The position numbers and the translations under genes were made by a program. Under the pieces are notes generated by a model. It did not search any database and was not told the origin of the DNA. It worked only from the letters and a program-made list of their open reading frames with translations. From contig NZ_JABWGQ010000015.1 of NCBI RefSeq assembly GCF_014595975.1, forward strand, positions 1 through 64,000: a stretch of 64,000 nt of DNA, in the 5' to 3' direction. Shown here in pieces: positions 44,104 to 53,677 of this stretch (the stretch's first letter is position 1; the number at the start of each line of letters is the position of its first letter). Source of the DNA: Sphingopyxis sp. LK2115. GTDB taxonomy: Bacteria > Pseudomonadota > Alphaproteobacteria > Sphingomonadales > Sphingomonadaceae.

Positions 44104-44892
44104 CTAGCGCTCGCGATATTCGGGCGCGCGTTTCTCCAGAAAGGCGGACAGCGCTTCCTTGTGATCCTCGGTCGCCGACAGGATCACCTGCTGCCGGTCC
44201 TCGATCGCCATTGCGGCGTCCAGGCTGGGCGCATCAAGGTTGAGGTTCAGCGCCTGCTTTGACAGGCGCAGCCCGTGCGGGCTGGTCGCCAGCATCTCGT
44301 CGGCGAGCGCCAGCCCGCGGTCCAGCAGCGCCTCCTCCGCCACGATCTCGCTCACCAGCCCGGCGCGCAGCGCGCGCTCGGCGTCGATGAAGCGCCCGGT
44401 CAGGATCATCTCGGCGGCCAGGCTTGCGCCGACCAGCCGCGGCAGGAAATAGCTGGACGCCATGTCGCACCCGCCCAGGCCGATGCGGATATAGGCGGCG
44501 TTGCAGCGCAGCGACGGCGCGGCATAGCGCACGTCCGATGCGAGCAGCAGCGACAGCCCGCCACCGCACGCGGCGCCATGGCCCAGCGCAATGACCGGCT
44601 GCGGACAGGCGCGCATCTTGCGATAGATATTGCCGATCCGCGTCTGCGTGCGCAGCGTGCGGAGCACCGGCGTTTCGTCGCCCGACCGATCTTCCTGAAT
44701 ATCCAGCCCCGCGCAGAAGCCGCGCCCCGCGCCGCGCAGGATCACGACGCGGACCTCCGGCCGCTCGGCGAGCCCGCCGAAATAGGCGTTGAGTTCGTCG
44801 ACCAGCTCCTCGTTCAGCGCGTTCAGCCGCGCGGGACGATTGAGCGTCGCGATCTCGACCGCGTCGCGCGCCTCGATCAGCAGCGCGCTCAC
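44104..44892 (-). CDS. Enoyl-CoA hydratase/isomerase-family protein
   Basis: 262 aa crotonase fold. RPARLNALNEELVDEL is the N-terminal signature; the oxyanion-hole segments are GFCAGLDIQ and ALGHGAACGGGLSLLLASDVRYA. The catalytic acid expected near the second segment is replaced in YIRIGLGGCDMASSYFLPRLVG by GCDM, so the reaction may differ from simple hydration. The start is GTG, overlapping the upstream SDR stop as GTGA, which makes a two-gene operon likely to act on an acyl-CoA. Confidence 0.88.
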   Translation of the reverse strand: MSALLIEARDAVEIATLNRPARLNALNEELVDELNAYFGGLAERPEVRVVILRGAGRGFCAGLDIQEDRSGDETPVLRTLRTQTRIGNIYRKMRACPQPVIALGHGAACGGGLSLLLASDVRYAAPSLRCNAAYIRIGLGGCDMASSYFLPRLVGASLAAEMILTGRFIDAERALRAGLVSEIVAEEALLDRGLALADEMLATSPHGLRLSKQALNLNLDAPSLDAAMAIEDRQQVILSATEDHKEALSAFLEKRAPEYRER

Positions 44893-45665
44893 AAGGACTG
44901 CCCGTCGTCGATCGTCAACACGCTCCCCGTGATGCCCGCCGCGGCGTCGGAGCACAGCAACAACAGCGGCGCGTGCAGGTCACTCGCGGGGCGCATCCGC
45001 TGGCGCGGAAAGCTTTTCACCATCGCCGCGCCCGCGTCGCTGTCCAACAGTTCGGCGGTCATTTCGGATGCGAAATAGCCCGGCTGGATGACATTGACGC
45101 ATATTCCGCGCCGCGCCCATTCGCGCGCCAGCGCCTTGCCCAGATGGCGCACCGCCGCCTTGGTCGCGCCATAGACCGAGGTGGCGGGAAACACCTTCTC
45201 GGCGGTGATCGATCCGATCAGGACGATGCGCCCGTGCTGTTTCTCGCGGCTTCCCGCCTGGTCGAGCCGTTTCGCGCCCTCGTTCGCGGTCAGGAACACG
45301 CCGCGGACATTGGCGGCGAGCAGGAAATCGACATCTTCTGCCGACAGGCCCATCGCCAGCTTCTCGGTCGCGACGCCGGCGTTGGCAACGATCGTATCGA
45401 CGGTGCCAAAGGCCGCCTCCGCGGCATCATAGGCCGCCCTGGTCGAAGCTTCGTCGGTAACGTCCATGCTGACCGCGATCGCCTGACCGCCCGCCGCCTC
45501 GATCGCCGCCACCTGCTCCGCCAGCTTGTCGGCGCGCCGCGCGGCGAGCACGACCCTGGCGCCTGCCGCCGCCAGCGCCTTGGCGAAACCCGCACCAAGC
45601 CCCGACGACGCCCCGGTCACCAACGCCACGCGCCCCGTCAGATCGAACTTCGGCTGCTCGGCCAT
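44889..45665 (-). CDS. Classical SDR-family oxidoreductase
   Basis: 258 aa NAD(P)-dependent dehydrogenase. ALVTGASSGLGAGFAKAL is the cofactor loop; NAGV, LIGSITAEKVFPATSVYGATKAAV carries the catalytic Ser, Tyr and Lys, and PGYFASEMTAELL is the substrate loop. The start at 45665 follows AAGGGG by six bases, with two ATGs close by. It is coupled to the enoyl-CoA hydratase gene by GTGA. Hydroxyacyl-CoA dehydrogenation is plausible from context. Confidence 0.9.
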   Translation of the reverse strand: MAEQPKFDLTGRVALVTGASSGLGAGFAKALAAAGARVVLAARRADKLAEQVAAIEAAGGQAIAVSMDVTDEASTRAAYDAAEAAFGTVDTIVANAGVATEKLAMGLSAEDVDFLLAANVRGVFLTANEGAKRLDQAGSREKQHGRIVLIGSITAEKVFPATSVYGATKAAVRHLGKALAREWARRGICVNVIQPGYFASEMTAELLDSDAGAAMVKSFPRQRMRPASDLHAPLLLLCSDAAAGITGSVLTIDDGQSL

Positions 45666-45777
45666 ATTCATCCCCTTCCTTAGCCAACTCAGCATTGGTC
45701 GCGATGGACGGTTACGTCAACCGGCCGATCCGATTGCCCGACGAAACGGCCACAAGGGATTGACGAGCGCGCTTTGT

Positions 45778-46191
45778 TCACTTAATGTTCCTTTCGTGCA
45801 CAACCAACCTCATCCCCCGTCGCGGCCGCCAGGCGCGGCGGACGGGGGATAAAGCTTCGCTTTCCCACCTTTGGATCATTTCGGATCGCGCCGCATGATG
45901 AAGCGGTCGCGCGCTGCGACGGGGCATATTGCCCTCGATCAGACAGCGGCGCGCAAGCATCGGCCCCGGACAGAAAATCTCGCCGCGCATCGCCCATGAT
46001 CGCGACGGCTGCACCTGCATCCCGATCACGGGGAGGAGCAGGACGACGATCGGCGCCAGGTCGAACCCGCGCACCGCCGCCCCGGCGGCCTGCTGCGCCG
46101 TTGCCGCGGCCGTCGCCCATCCCCCCGCCTTGGATTTCAGCCAGCCCCCAAGCGCGGACCGAATCAAGGCCCCCGACCAGAACGCAAGCAC
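45778..46191 (-). CDS. Possible hypothetical protein, weakly supported
   Basis: A GTG-started frame of 137 aa opposite dmeR with GC-rich third positions in its first 90 codons. It has LAFWSGALIRSALGGWLKSK and one hydrophobic stretch (LAPIVVLLLPVIG). No family was recognised, and the last 40 residues look like translated non-coding DNA. GGAG lies about 10 bases before the GTG. It may be nothing, and the 45666-46231 gap may hold only control DNA. Confidence 0.22.
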   Translation of the reverse strand: MLAFWSGALIRSALGGWLKSKAGGWATAAATAQQAAGAAVRGFDLAPIVVLLLPVIGMQVQPSRSWAMRGEIFCPGPMLARRCLIEGNMPRRSARPLHHAARSEMIQRWESEALSPVRRAWRPRRGMRLVVHERNIK

Positions 46192-46205
46192 CGCTTGCCC
46201 GCTCC

Positions 46206-46228
46206 ATCCTTATAGGATAGGGGGGTAT
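46206..46228 (+). promoter_or_regulatory. DmeR/RcnR-type operator upstream of dmeR
   Basis: ATA-GGGGGG-TAT (46217-46228) is a G6 tract flanked by short inverted ends, the layout of RcnR and DmeR sites. A second small dyad ATCCT-TAT-AGGAT (46206-46218) abuts it. The G-run ends six bases before ATG 46232 and is also the only ribosome site. Confidence 0.65.
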
Positions 46229-46231
46229 ATT

Positions 46232-46504
46232 ATGACGCATCTTGCTTCCCGCCCTGACCTCGTCGCGCGCGTCCGCCGGATCGCGGGGCAGGTCGCCGCA
46301 GTTGAAAAGGCGCTCGCCGCCGATGCGCCGTGCGCGACGGTGCTGCACCGCGTCGCCGCGGTGCGCGGCGCGGTGAACAGCCTGCTCGCCGAAGTGATCG
46401 CCGAACATCTGAAGGACCATGTCGCGCTGCCGGGCCTCAGCGACGCCGAACGCGCGGCCGGAACCGACGATCTGCTCGCGGTGATCCGCCGTTACGCGAA
46501 ATAG
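46232..46504 (+). CDS. dmeR: RcnR/DmeR-type metal-sensing repressor (CsoR/FrmR superfamily)
   Basis: 90 aa all-helical repressor. His3, Cys34, His59 and His63 align with His3, Cys35, His60 and His64 of E. coli RcnR, the Ni/Co ligands; the segment VAAVRGAVNSLLAEVIAEHL is nearly the RcnR consensus. It should bind the G6 operator and release on Ni(II) or Co(II). dmeF follows 9 bp downstream, so this is a dmeRF unit. Confidence 0.88.
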   Translation: MTHLASRPDLVARVRRIAGQVAAVEKALAADAPCATVLHRVAAVRGAVNSLLAEVIAEHLKDHVALPGLSDAERAAGTDDLLAVIRRYAK

Positions 46505-46513
46505 CGCGCCGCC

Positions 46514-47440
<927 letters not shown>

Positions 47441-47528
47441 ACCCGGACGCCTTATTGGCGATTCGATACAATCGGAATAGGCGGGACGGCGTTAAGAGCG
47501 CGTCGGCGCAAAGGAGGGGGCAAGGACG

Positions 47529-49529
47529 ATGGCGGCACCGTTCAGTTCCGGGCAGCTCAGATTTCTGAAAGCCTTGACCGAGGCCTTGTTCGACGGCGCG
47601 GCGATGGCCATCACCCCCGATCAGGTCGTGGCCAATATCGCCGAACTGTTCGGCAAGGTCGGCGGCACCAAGCTCGACGAGATGCGCGTCTCGCTCATCG
47701 CCACCGAGATTGCACTCGGCCCGCTGTTTGTCGAGGTCGATGTCCGCACACGCGTCGAGCGCATCGCGGACCGGCTGCGCGACAGCCGCATTGATCTGTT
47801 TCAGGACATGGGACGGCTGCGCGGCATCGTTTATGCCTGCTATTACGGCCACTGGCTGCCCGGCGATCAGGACGACAATGTCGCGAACCCCGTCCACCGC
47901 CAGATCGGTTTCGCGCTCCCCAGGTTCCGTGCGCGCGGCCCGGACGACGTCCCGATCGCGCCCGTTCAGGGCCGCGAAATCGACCCTGCGCACATCCTGA
48001 CCGCCGACGACGTCGACGACGAATATGACGTGATTGTCGTCGGGTCGGGCGCGGGCGGCGCTGTCGCCGCCTATAACATCGCGGCGCAGGGCTATAGGGT
48101 GCTGATCGTCGAGGCCGGCCCTTTCTATCCCAGCCATGCGATCACCCATCACGAACTCGACATGATCGCGAATCTTTACAAGCATGGCGCGGTGCAGACG
48201 ACGACCAACCGCGATTTCGTCGTCTTTCAGGGGCGCTGCGTCGGCGGATCGTCGACGATCAACAATGGCATTTGTTTGCGCGTGAACGAGCCCGGCCGCA
48301 CGCATCCCGACGCGCCGGACGTGCTCGCCAAATGGGCGAGCATCGGCGCCCCCGTCGACCGTGCGGCCTTTCACGCCAGCTATGACGCGGTGAAGGCGAT
48401 GCTTGGCATCGCCCGGATCGAACCGCGCAGCGGGCGCCACAATGGCCCGCACCTGATGAACGGCTGGCGCGCCTATGCCCAAGCCTCCACCGACCCCAGG
48501 GACAAGCGCGCGGTTGCCGACTGGTTCGACAAGAACTTTGGGCCGCCGAACACGACGAACGCCTGCGCCTATTGCGGCTATTGCAATGCGGGCTGCGCCT
48601 ATGGCCGCCGCATGGGCGTTGCACAGACCTATTTGCCGCGGGCCTGCCGCGACCATGGCGCGCGCATCCTGCCCGATACCAAGGTCCAGCAGATATTGTG
48701 GCAGACCGCGATCGACGGGCGGCGCGAGGCCGAAGCGGTGCGACTCGTCCTGCCCGGTGGATCGACCCGCCTCGTCCGCGCGCGCGTCGGCGTCGTGGTC
48801 GCCGCGGGCACGATCGCCTCGTCCAAGCTACTGAACCGCAGCGACATCGACGGCACGGGTTGTCATGTGTCGCTGAACGTCGCCTCGCCCGTCGTCGCGC
48901 TGATGCCGCCGGGCGTCGGCGGCGATGCGTGGGACGAGGACCAGATGTCGAGCTATGTCGATTGCGGCGATTTCCTGCTCGAAAGCCATTTTCAGCCGCC
49001 GATGTCGATGGCCTCGCTGATGCCGGGCTGGTTCGCCGAACATGCCGCGCGCATGAAAAATTACGGCCGCGTCCATTCGGCGGGCATCCTCTTTCCTGCC
49101 GACCGGCGCGGCCGGATCGTCGATGGCAAGCTCAACTTCCGCCTCGATACGGGCGATGACCTGCCGCTGCTCCGCCGCGCGATGGCGACGCTGACCAAGG
49201 TGCATTTCGCCGCCGGGGCGCTCGAATGCTATCCGGCGCTGGCAAGGGGCCAGGCGGTGACACCCGACATGGACATCGACGCCTTTTACGACGCCGCGAT
49301 CCGCGAACAGGACGATGTCACCCTGTCGAGCAGCCACCCGCACGGCGGCAATACGATGAATGAAGACCCGCAGCACGGAATCGTCGACCCGAACTGCCGC
49401 GTCCACGGCACCACCAACGTCATCGTCACCGACGCCAGCGTCTTCCCCAGCTGCATCCGCGTGAACGCGCAATGGACGACCATGGCGATGGCGCATTATG
49501 CGACGGCGCGCGGCGACCCGTTTCGATAG
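47529..49529 (+). CDS. GMC-family FAD oxidoreductase with N-terminal extension
   Basis: 666 aa. Residues about 1-160 are a helical extension seen in long-chain-alcohol-oxidase-like members (FSSGQLRFLKALTEALFDGA, MGRLRGIVYACYYGHW). The FAD loop is DVIVVGSGAGGAVAAYNIA near residue 170, GRCVGGSSTINNG is the GMC signature, and SSSHPHGGNTMNEDP with TDASVFPSCIRVNAQWTTMAMAHYA is the C-terminal substrate and active-site region. A four-Cys segment, CAYCGYCNAGCAYG, lies mid-protein and could bind metal or be disulfide-linked. Oxidation of a long-chain alcohol or sterol is plausible. Confidence 0.88.
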   Translation: MAAPFSSGQLRFLKALTEALFDGAAMAITPDQVVANIAELFGKVGGTKLDEMRVSLIATEIALGPLFVEVDVRTRVERIADRLRDSRIDLFQDMGRLRGIVYACYYGHWLPGDQDDNVANPVHRQIGFALPRFRARGPDDVPIAPVQGREIDPAHILTADDVDDEYDVIVVGSGAGGAVAAYNIAAQGYRVLIVEAGPFYPSHAITHHELDMIANLYKHGAVQTTTNRDFVVFQGRCVGGSSTINNGICLRVNEPGRTHPDAPDVLAKWASIGAPVDRAAFHASYDAVKAMLGIARIEPRSGRHNGPHLMNGWRAYAQASTDPRDKRAVADWFDKNFGPPNTTNACAYCGYCNAGCAYGRRMGVAQTYLPRACRDHGARILPDTKVQQILWQTAIDGRREAEAVRLVLPGGSTRLVRARVGVVVAAGTIASSKLLNRSDIDGTGCHVSLNVASPVVALMPPGVGGDAWDEDQMSSYVDCGDFLLESHFQPPMSMASLMPGWFAEHAARMKNYGRVHSAGILFPADRRGRIVDGKLNFRLDTGDDLPLLRRAMATLTKVHFAAGALECYPALARGQAVTPDMDIDAFYDAAIREQDDVTLSSSHPHGGNTMNEDPQHGIVDPNCRVHGTTNVIVTDASVFPSCIRVNAQWTTMAMAHYATARGDPFR

Positions 49530-49722
49530 CGCCAGCGCCCGCACAGATGCGGGCCATCCGCGTCCCTTGTGACTTGGCGAGAAACGGCGGACAGCGACGA
49601 AACCAACGAACCGGATCGCAGGCGGGCACAACGGAACACGGCAGGAAAGCGCCTCCTTTCCGCTTGTCCTTGACGTCGGCGCCCCGGTCGAGTCCGCGAT
49701 GGCGATGAAGGACCGTGGGGGT

Positions 49723-51102
49723 TCAACACTCCACGACGCTGACCGCGAGCCCCCCCTTCGATGTTTCCTTATATTTGTCGCGCATGTCGCGGCCGGTCTG
49801 CAGCATCGTCGCGATCACCGTGTCCAGGCTGACGACATGTGTGCCGTCGCCGATCATCGCGATGCGGCTGGCGTCGATCGCCTTGATCGCGCCCATCGCG
49901 TTGCGCTCGATGCAGGGGATCTGGACCAGACCGCCAATGGGATCACAGGTCAGGCCAAGATTATGCTCCATCCCGATCTCGGCGGCATTTTCGACCTGCG
50001 CGTTGGTGCCGCCGAGCGCCGCGGTCAGCCCCGCCGCCGCCATCGAGCAGGCGACGCCGACCTCGCCCTGGCAACCGACCTCGGCGCCCGAAATGCTGGC
50101 ATTGCGTTTGTAGAGCGCGCCGACCGCGCCGGCGGCGAGCAGGAAGGTGCGCACCCCCTTTGCGTCACCGCGATAGCTGCGCTTGTAATAGCGGATCACC
50201 GCCGGAATGATCCCTGCCGCGCCGTTGGTGGGCGCGGTGACGACCTTTCCGCCCGCGGCATTCTCTTCATTCACCGCCATCGCCCACAGGTTGATCCAGT
50301 CCATCATCGCCATCGGATCGGACAGATTCGCCTCGTGCCGTTCGCGGATGTCGGCGGCGATCTGCGGCGCGCGGCGCTTGACCTTGAGCCCGCCGGGGAG
50401 CGTTCCGGTGCTTGAGCATCCCGCATCGATCGAGGCGTCCATCGCCGCGGCAATGTCGTCGAGCCCGGCATTCACCTCGTCCAGACTGCGGTGGACGAGT
50501 TCGTTTTCGAGCATCATCTCGGCGAAACTCTTGCCTGTCGCCGCGCCCATGGCGAGCAGATCGGCGCCCGATGTAAAGGCGAAGGGAAGCTCGACCTCAT
50601 CCTCCGCCCCGCGGCTGTTGCGCCCCGCTTCATCCTCGTCGACGACGAAGCCGCCGCCGATCGAGAAATACATGCGGCGGGCCAGGATTTCCCCCTCTCC
50701 GTCGCGCGCGGTGAAGCTGAGCGCATTGCTGTGAAACGGCTGGCGCTGGCGCATCTGGAAATGCAGGTCACGCGCGGGCTGAAAGCGGACCCGCTGGCGG
50801 CCGAGCAGATAAAGAAAGCCTTCGCTTGTCGCGCGGTCCCAATGCGCCTTGATCGCGGCAAGGCTGGTCGAGGCAGGGATTTCACCCGCCAATCCCGCGA
50901 CGACGGCGGTGTCGGCGGCGTGCCCCCTGCCGGTCAACGCGAGCGAGCCGTAGAGATCGGCTTCGACATGTGCGGTCCTGGCGATCAATGCCTGCTCATC
51001 GAGCCAAAGGGTGAAGCGCCGCGCGGCGACCATCGGACCCACCGTATGCGAGCTGGAAGGACCGACACCGATCTTGAAGAGTTCAAACAGGCTGATCGTC
51101 AT
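49723..51102 (-). CDS. sdaA: L-serine ammonia-lyase
   Basis: 459 aa [4Fe-4S] serine dehydratase giving pyruvate and ammonia. SLFELFKIGVGPSSSHTVGPM opens the beta-domain; VNEENAAGGKVVTAPTNGAAGIIPAV, GCQGEVGVACSMAAAGL and LTCDPIGGLVQIPCIERNAMGA hold the cluster Cys residues. The protein ends in VVEC, the C-terminal Cys tail that enters the active site in this family. It stands alone. Confidence 0.96.
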   Translation of the reverse strand: MTISLFELFKIGVGPSSSHTVGPMVAARRFTLWLDEQALIARTAHVEADLYGSLALTGRGHAADTAVVAGLAGEIPASTSLAAIKAHWDRATSEGFLYLLGRQRVRFQPARDLHFQMRQRQPFHSNALSFTARDGEGEILARRMYFSIGGGFVVDEDEAGRNSRGAEDEVELPFAFTSGADLLAMGAATGKSFAEMMLENELVHRSLDEVNAGLDDIAAAMDASIDAGCSSTGTLPGGLKVKRRAPQIAADIRERHEANLSDPMAMMDWINLWAMAVNEENAAGGKVVTAPTNGAAGIIPAVIRYYKRSYRGDAKGVRTFLLAAGAVGALYKRNASISGAEVGCQGEVGVACSMAAAGLTAALGGTNAQVENAAEIGMEHNLGLTCDPIGGLVQIPCIERNAMGAIKAIDASRIAMIGDGTHVVSLDTVIATMLQTGRDMRDKYKETSKGGLAVSVVEC

Positions 51103-51268
51103 GGCGCGCCTATAGGCGGAACGCGATCATAGGGATAGACCCGCGCGGGCCGATTTTCGTTACGGAATGCCAGCCATGGAACGGGAAGGACTTGACATCA
51201 TGGCGCCTGCTTCCGTCAGGGCGGGAACCCGTCTCCGTGCGGCGCCGCCTTGAACCGGCTGTTGATGG

Positions 51269-51288
51269 GCCCCCGCCGACGCGGGGGC
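51269..51288 (-). terminator. Hairpin 24 bp past sodB
   Basis: GCCCCCGC-CGAC-GCGGGGGC, an 8-bp perfect stem and 4-nt loop. No T-run follows, so it may be a weak terminator or 3'-end protector. Confidence 0.4.
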
Positions 51289-51311
51289 ACACCGCATGAT
51301 TGCAGCGGACC

Positions 51312-51926
51312 TTACGCCGGATAGGTCCAGCTGCCTTCGCGCGCGAAATTGTCGGCGGCGAAATCCCAGTTCAGCAACTCGTCGACCACCGCGTCGACAT
51401 AGGCGGGGCGCAGATTCTTGCGGTCGATATAATAGGCATGTTCCCACACGTCGATGACGAGCAGCGGCTTGATGCCCGCGACGAGTTCGGTGCCCGCATC
51501 GTGCGTGTCGGTAACCGCCAGCGTGCCATCGCGCGAGACGAGCCACGCCCAGCCGGAGGCGAAGTGATTGACCGCGGTTTCCTTGAGCTTTTTCTTGAGT
51601 TCGTCCAGCGACCCGAAATCGCGGTCGATCGCGGCAAGAAGATCGCCCTTGGGTTCGGTCTTCGTCGGGCTCAGGCTTTCCCAGTAAAAGGCGTGATTCC
51701 AGGACTGCGCCGCATTGTTGAACAGGCCCTTGTTGCCCGACCCTTCGGCATGATGGACGATTTCTTCGAGCGGCTTGTCGGCCAGCTCGGTGCCTTCGAT
51801 CGCGGCGTTGACCTTGTCGACATAGGCCTTGTGATGCTTGCCATGGTGCGTCGCCAGCGTATCGGCGGAAATATGCGGCGCAAGGGCGTCCTGAGCGTAA
51901 GGCAGGGGAGGATGGGCGATCGTCAT
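51312..51926 (-). CDS. sodB: Iron superoxide dismutase
   Basis: 204 aa cytoplasmic dismutase. Metal ligands are His27 (THHGKHH), His78 (QSWNHAFYW), Asp159 and His163 (DVWEHAYY). Gln74 in NNAAQSWNH is in the place that marks iron-type enzymes. GGAG is seven bases before ATG 51926; ATG 51938 is an unlikely alternative. It is alone on its strand. Confidence 0.96.
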   Translation of the reverse strand: MTIAHPPLPYAQDALAPHISADTLATHHGKHHKAYVDKVNAAIEGTELADKPLEEIVHHAEGSGNKGLFNNAAQSWNHAFYWESLSPTKTEPKGDLLAAIDRDFGSLDELKKKLKETAVNHFASGWAWLVSRDGTLAVTDTHDAGTELVAGIKPLLVIDVWEHAYYIDRKNLRPAYVDAVVDELLNWDFAADNFAREGSWTYPA

Positions 51927-52070
51927 GGCAGTCTCCATTGTGTTTTGAGATGTTTGCGGGCCTTAACTCGGTATCGGCCCGCACGGTTGCAACCCCGTGA
52001 CGGCGAAATTTTGCCCCATCCTCGCGGGGAGGCGAAGGCGACGCGGCAATCCAGCGCGGGCTTAAACCGC

Positions 52071-52101
52071 TCTGGATGGCTTCGCTCCGCTCACAATGAC
52101 G
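52071..52101. repeat. Half-copy of the GTCATTGC repeat
   Basis: GGATGGCTTCGCTCCGCTCACAATGACG matches the right arm of the 1038-1111 repeat. The second arm is not clear. Confidence 0.45.
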
Positions 52102-52108
52102 CCGCTTG

Positions 52109-53677
52109 TCAGGTCACCATCGCCCGCAACGTCGCGATCCGGTCGGCTTCTTCGGCGGGCTTGTCGCGGCGGATGCGCGATATGCGCGGGAAGCGCATCG
52201 CGAGGCCCGACTTATGGCGCTTGCTGCTGTGGATCGAGTCGAACGCGACTTCGAGCACAAGCGACTTTTCGACCTCGCGCACCGGGCCGAAGCGGTTCAG
52301 CGTGTTGTCGCGCACGAACTTGTCGAGCCACTTCAGCTCCTCGTCGGTAAAGCCCGAATAGGCCTTGCCCACCGGCAGCAGCTCGCCCTCCTCCGACCAG
52401 CAGCCGAACGTATAGTCCGAATAGAAGCTCGCGCGCCGCCCGTTGCCGCGCTGCGCATACATCATCACGCAATCGGCGGTGAGCGGGTCGCGTTTCCATT
52501 TATACCAAAGCCCGGCGCGCCGCCCCGCCACATAAGGCGCATCGCGGCGTTTGAGCATCACCCCTTCGATCGCGGCATCGCGGGCGCCGGCGCGGCGTTC
52601 GGCGAGGTCGTCGAAATCGCGTGCCTCGATAATTTGCGACAGGTCGAAATGGCTGGCGGCGAGGCGCGGAACGAAGCCCTCCAGCTGCCGCCGCCGCTCG
52701 GTCCATGGCAGGGGGCGCAGGTCACTGCCGTCCAGCGCGAGAAGATCGTAGACGCGCACGAACGCCGGATAGTCGGCGAGCATCTTTTTCGATACCGTCT
52801 TGCGGCCAAGGCGTTGTTGCAACGCATTAAAGCTCGCCGCGTCCCCGCCCTGCACCTCGCCGCGCACGAGCAGTTCGCCGTCGATCACCGCCTCCTGATC
52901 GAAGGCTGCGACCAGTTCGGGAAAGGCGCCGCTGATCTCCTCGCCGCCGCGGCTGTAGATGCGCGTCGCGCCGCCGCCGCGGACAATCTGGACGCGGATG
53001 CCGTCCCATTTCCATTCGGCGGCATAGTCGGCAAGATCGACGGTCGCGTCGTCCAGCGGATGGGCAAGCATGAAAGGGCGAAAGAAGGCGACGTCGGCAA
53101 GGTCGGGTCGCGCCGCCCTGCCCTCGCCCCAGGCAAAGAGCGGCGCATAGGGCGGCGGGATCGCGTGCCACAGCTCCTCGACATCTTCGATGGGGACGTC
53201 GAACGCCTGGGCAAACGCCTGCTTGGCAAGCCGCGCCGACACGCCGACGCGCATCCCGCCAAGCGCGAGCTTGAGCAGCGCATAACGCCCATCGGCGTCG
53301 AGCCGGTCGAGCAGCGAGGCGAGGATTTCAGGAGCGGTCGCGCGCGTGGCGGCTGCAAGGGCGTCAACCGTGGCCGCCACTGTGAGGCCTGATGGCGCTA
53401 CCCGCGCGCCGGGCCACAGCAGCGCCGCGGTCTCAGCCGTATCGCCCACGAAATGCCGCGACAGGCGGAACAATTCCTCGTCCACGCGGGTCGCAAGCAA
53501 GGCGCGCACCATCCCTGCCTTGACCGCCGGAAAGTCGAGGCTTTCGGTCAGCGCCGCGATCGCCCAGCCGCGATCGGGATCGGGGGTATGGCGCAGATAA
53601 TCGACGATCAGCGCAAGCTTCCTATTGCGCGACCGCGTGTAGATCAGCCGGTCGATCAGCGCGGCAAAGGGCGTCAC
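52109..53677 (-). CDS. ATP-dependent DNA ligase (cisplatin-type, ligase/exonuclease pair)
   Basis: 522 aa. The adenylated Lys is in EWKWDGIRVQ; IYSRGGEEISGAFPEL, VIDGELLV, EGVMLKRRDAPYVAGRR and GLWYKWKRD are ligase motifs III-V. An N-terminal DNA-binding domain of about 200 residues and a C-terminal OB-fold (LVLEVAFDSIHSSKRHKSGLAMRFPRISRIR) flank the catalytic core. The start is GTG 53677, after GGAGGAAG, and overlaps the exonuclease stop as GTGA. It is expected to seal nicks in a repair pathway. Confidence 0.92.
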   Translation of the reverse strand: MTPFAALIDRLIYTRSRNRKLALIVDYLRHTPDPDRGWAIAALTESLDFPAVKAGMVRALLATRVDEELFRLSRHFVGDTAETAALLWPGARVAPSGLTVAATVDALAAATRATAPEILASLLDRLDADGRYALLKLALGGMRVGVSARLAKQAFAQAFDVPIEDVEELWHAIPPPYAPLFAWGEGRAARPDLADVAFFRPFMLAHPLDDATVDLADYAAEWKWDGIRVQIVRGGGATRIYSRGGEEISGAFPELVAAFDQEAVIDGELLVRGEVQGGDAASFNALQQRLGRKTVSKKMLADYPAFVRVYDLLALDGSDLRPLPWTERRRQLEGFVPRLAASHFDLSQIIEARDFDDLAERRAGARDAAIEGVMLKRRDAPYVAGRRAGLWYKWKRDPLTADCVMMYAQRGNGRRASFYSDYTFGCWSEEGELLPVGKAYSGFTDEELKWLDKFVRDNTLNRFGPVREVEKSLVLEVAFDSIHSSKRHKSGLAMRFPRISRIRRDKPAEEADRIATLRAMVT

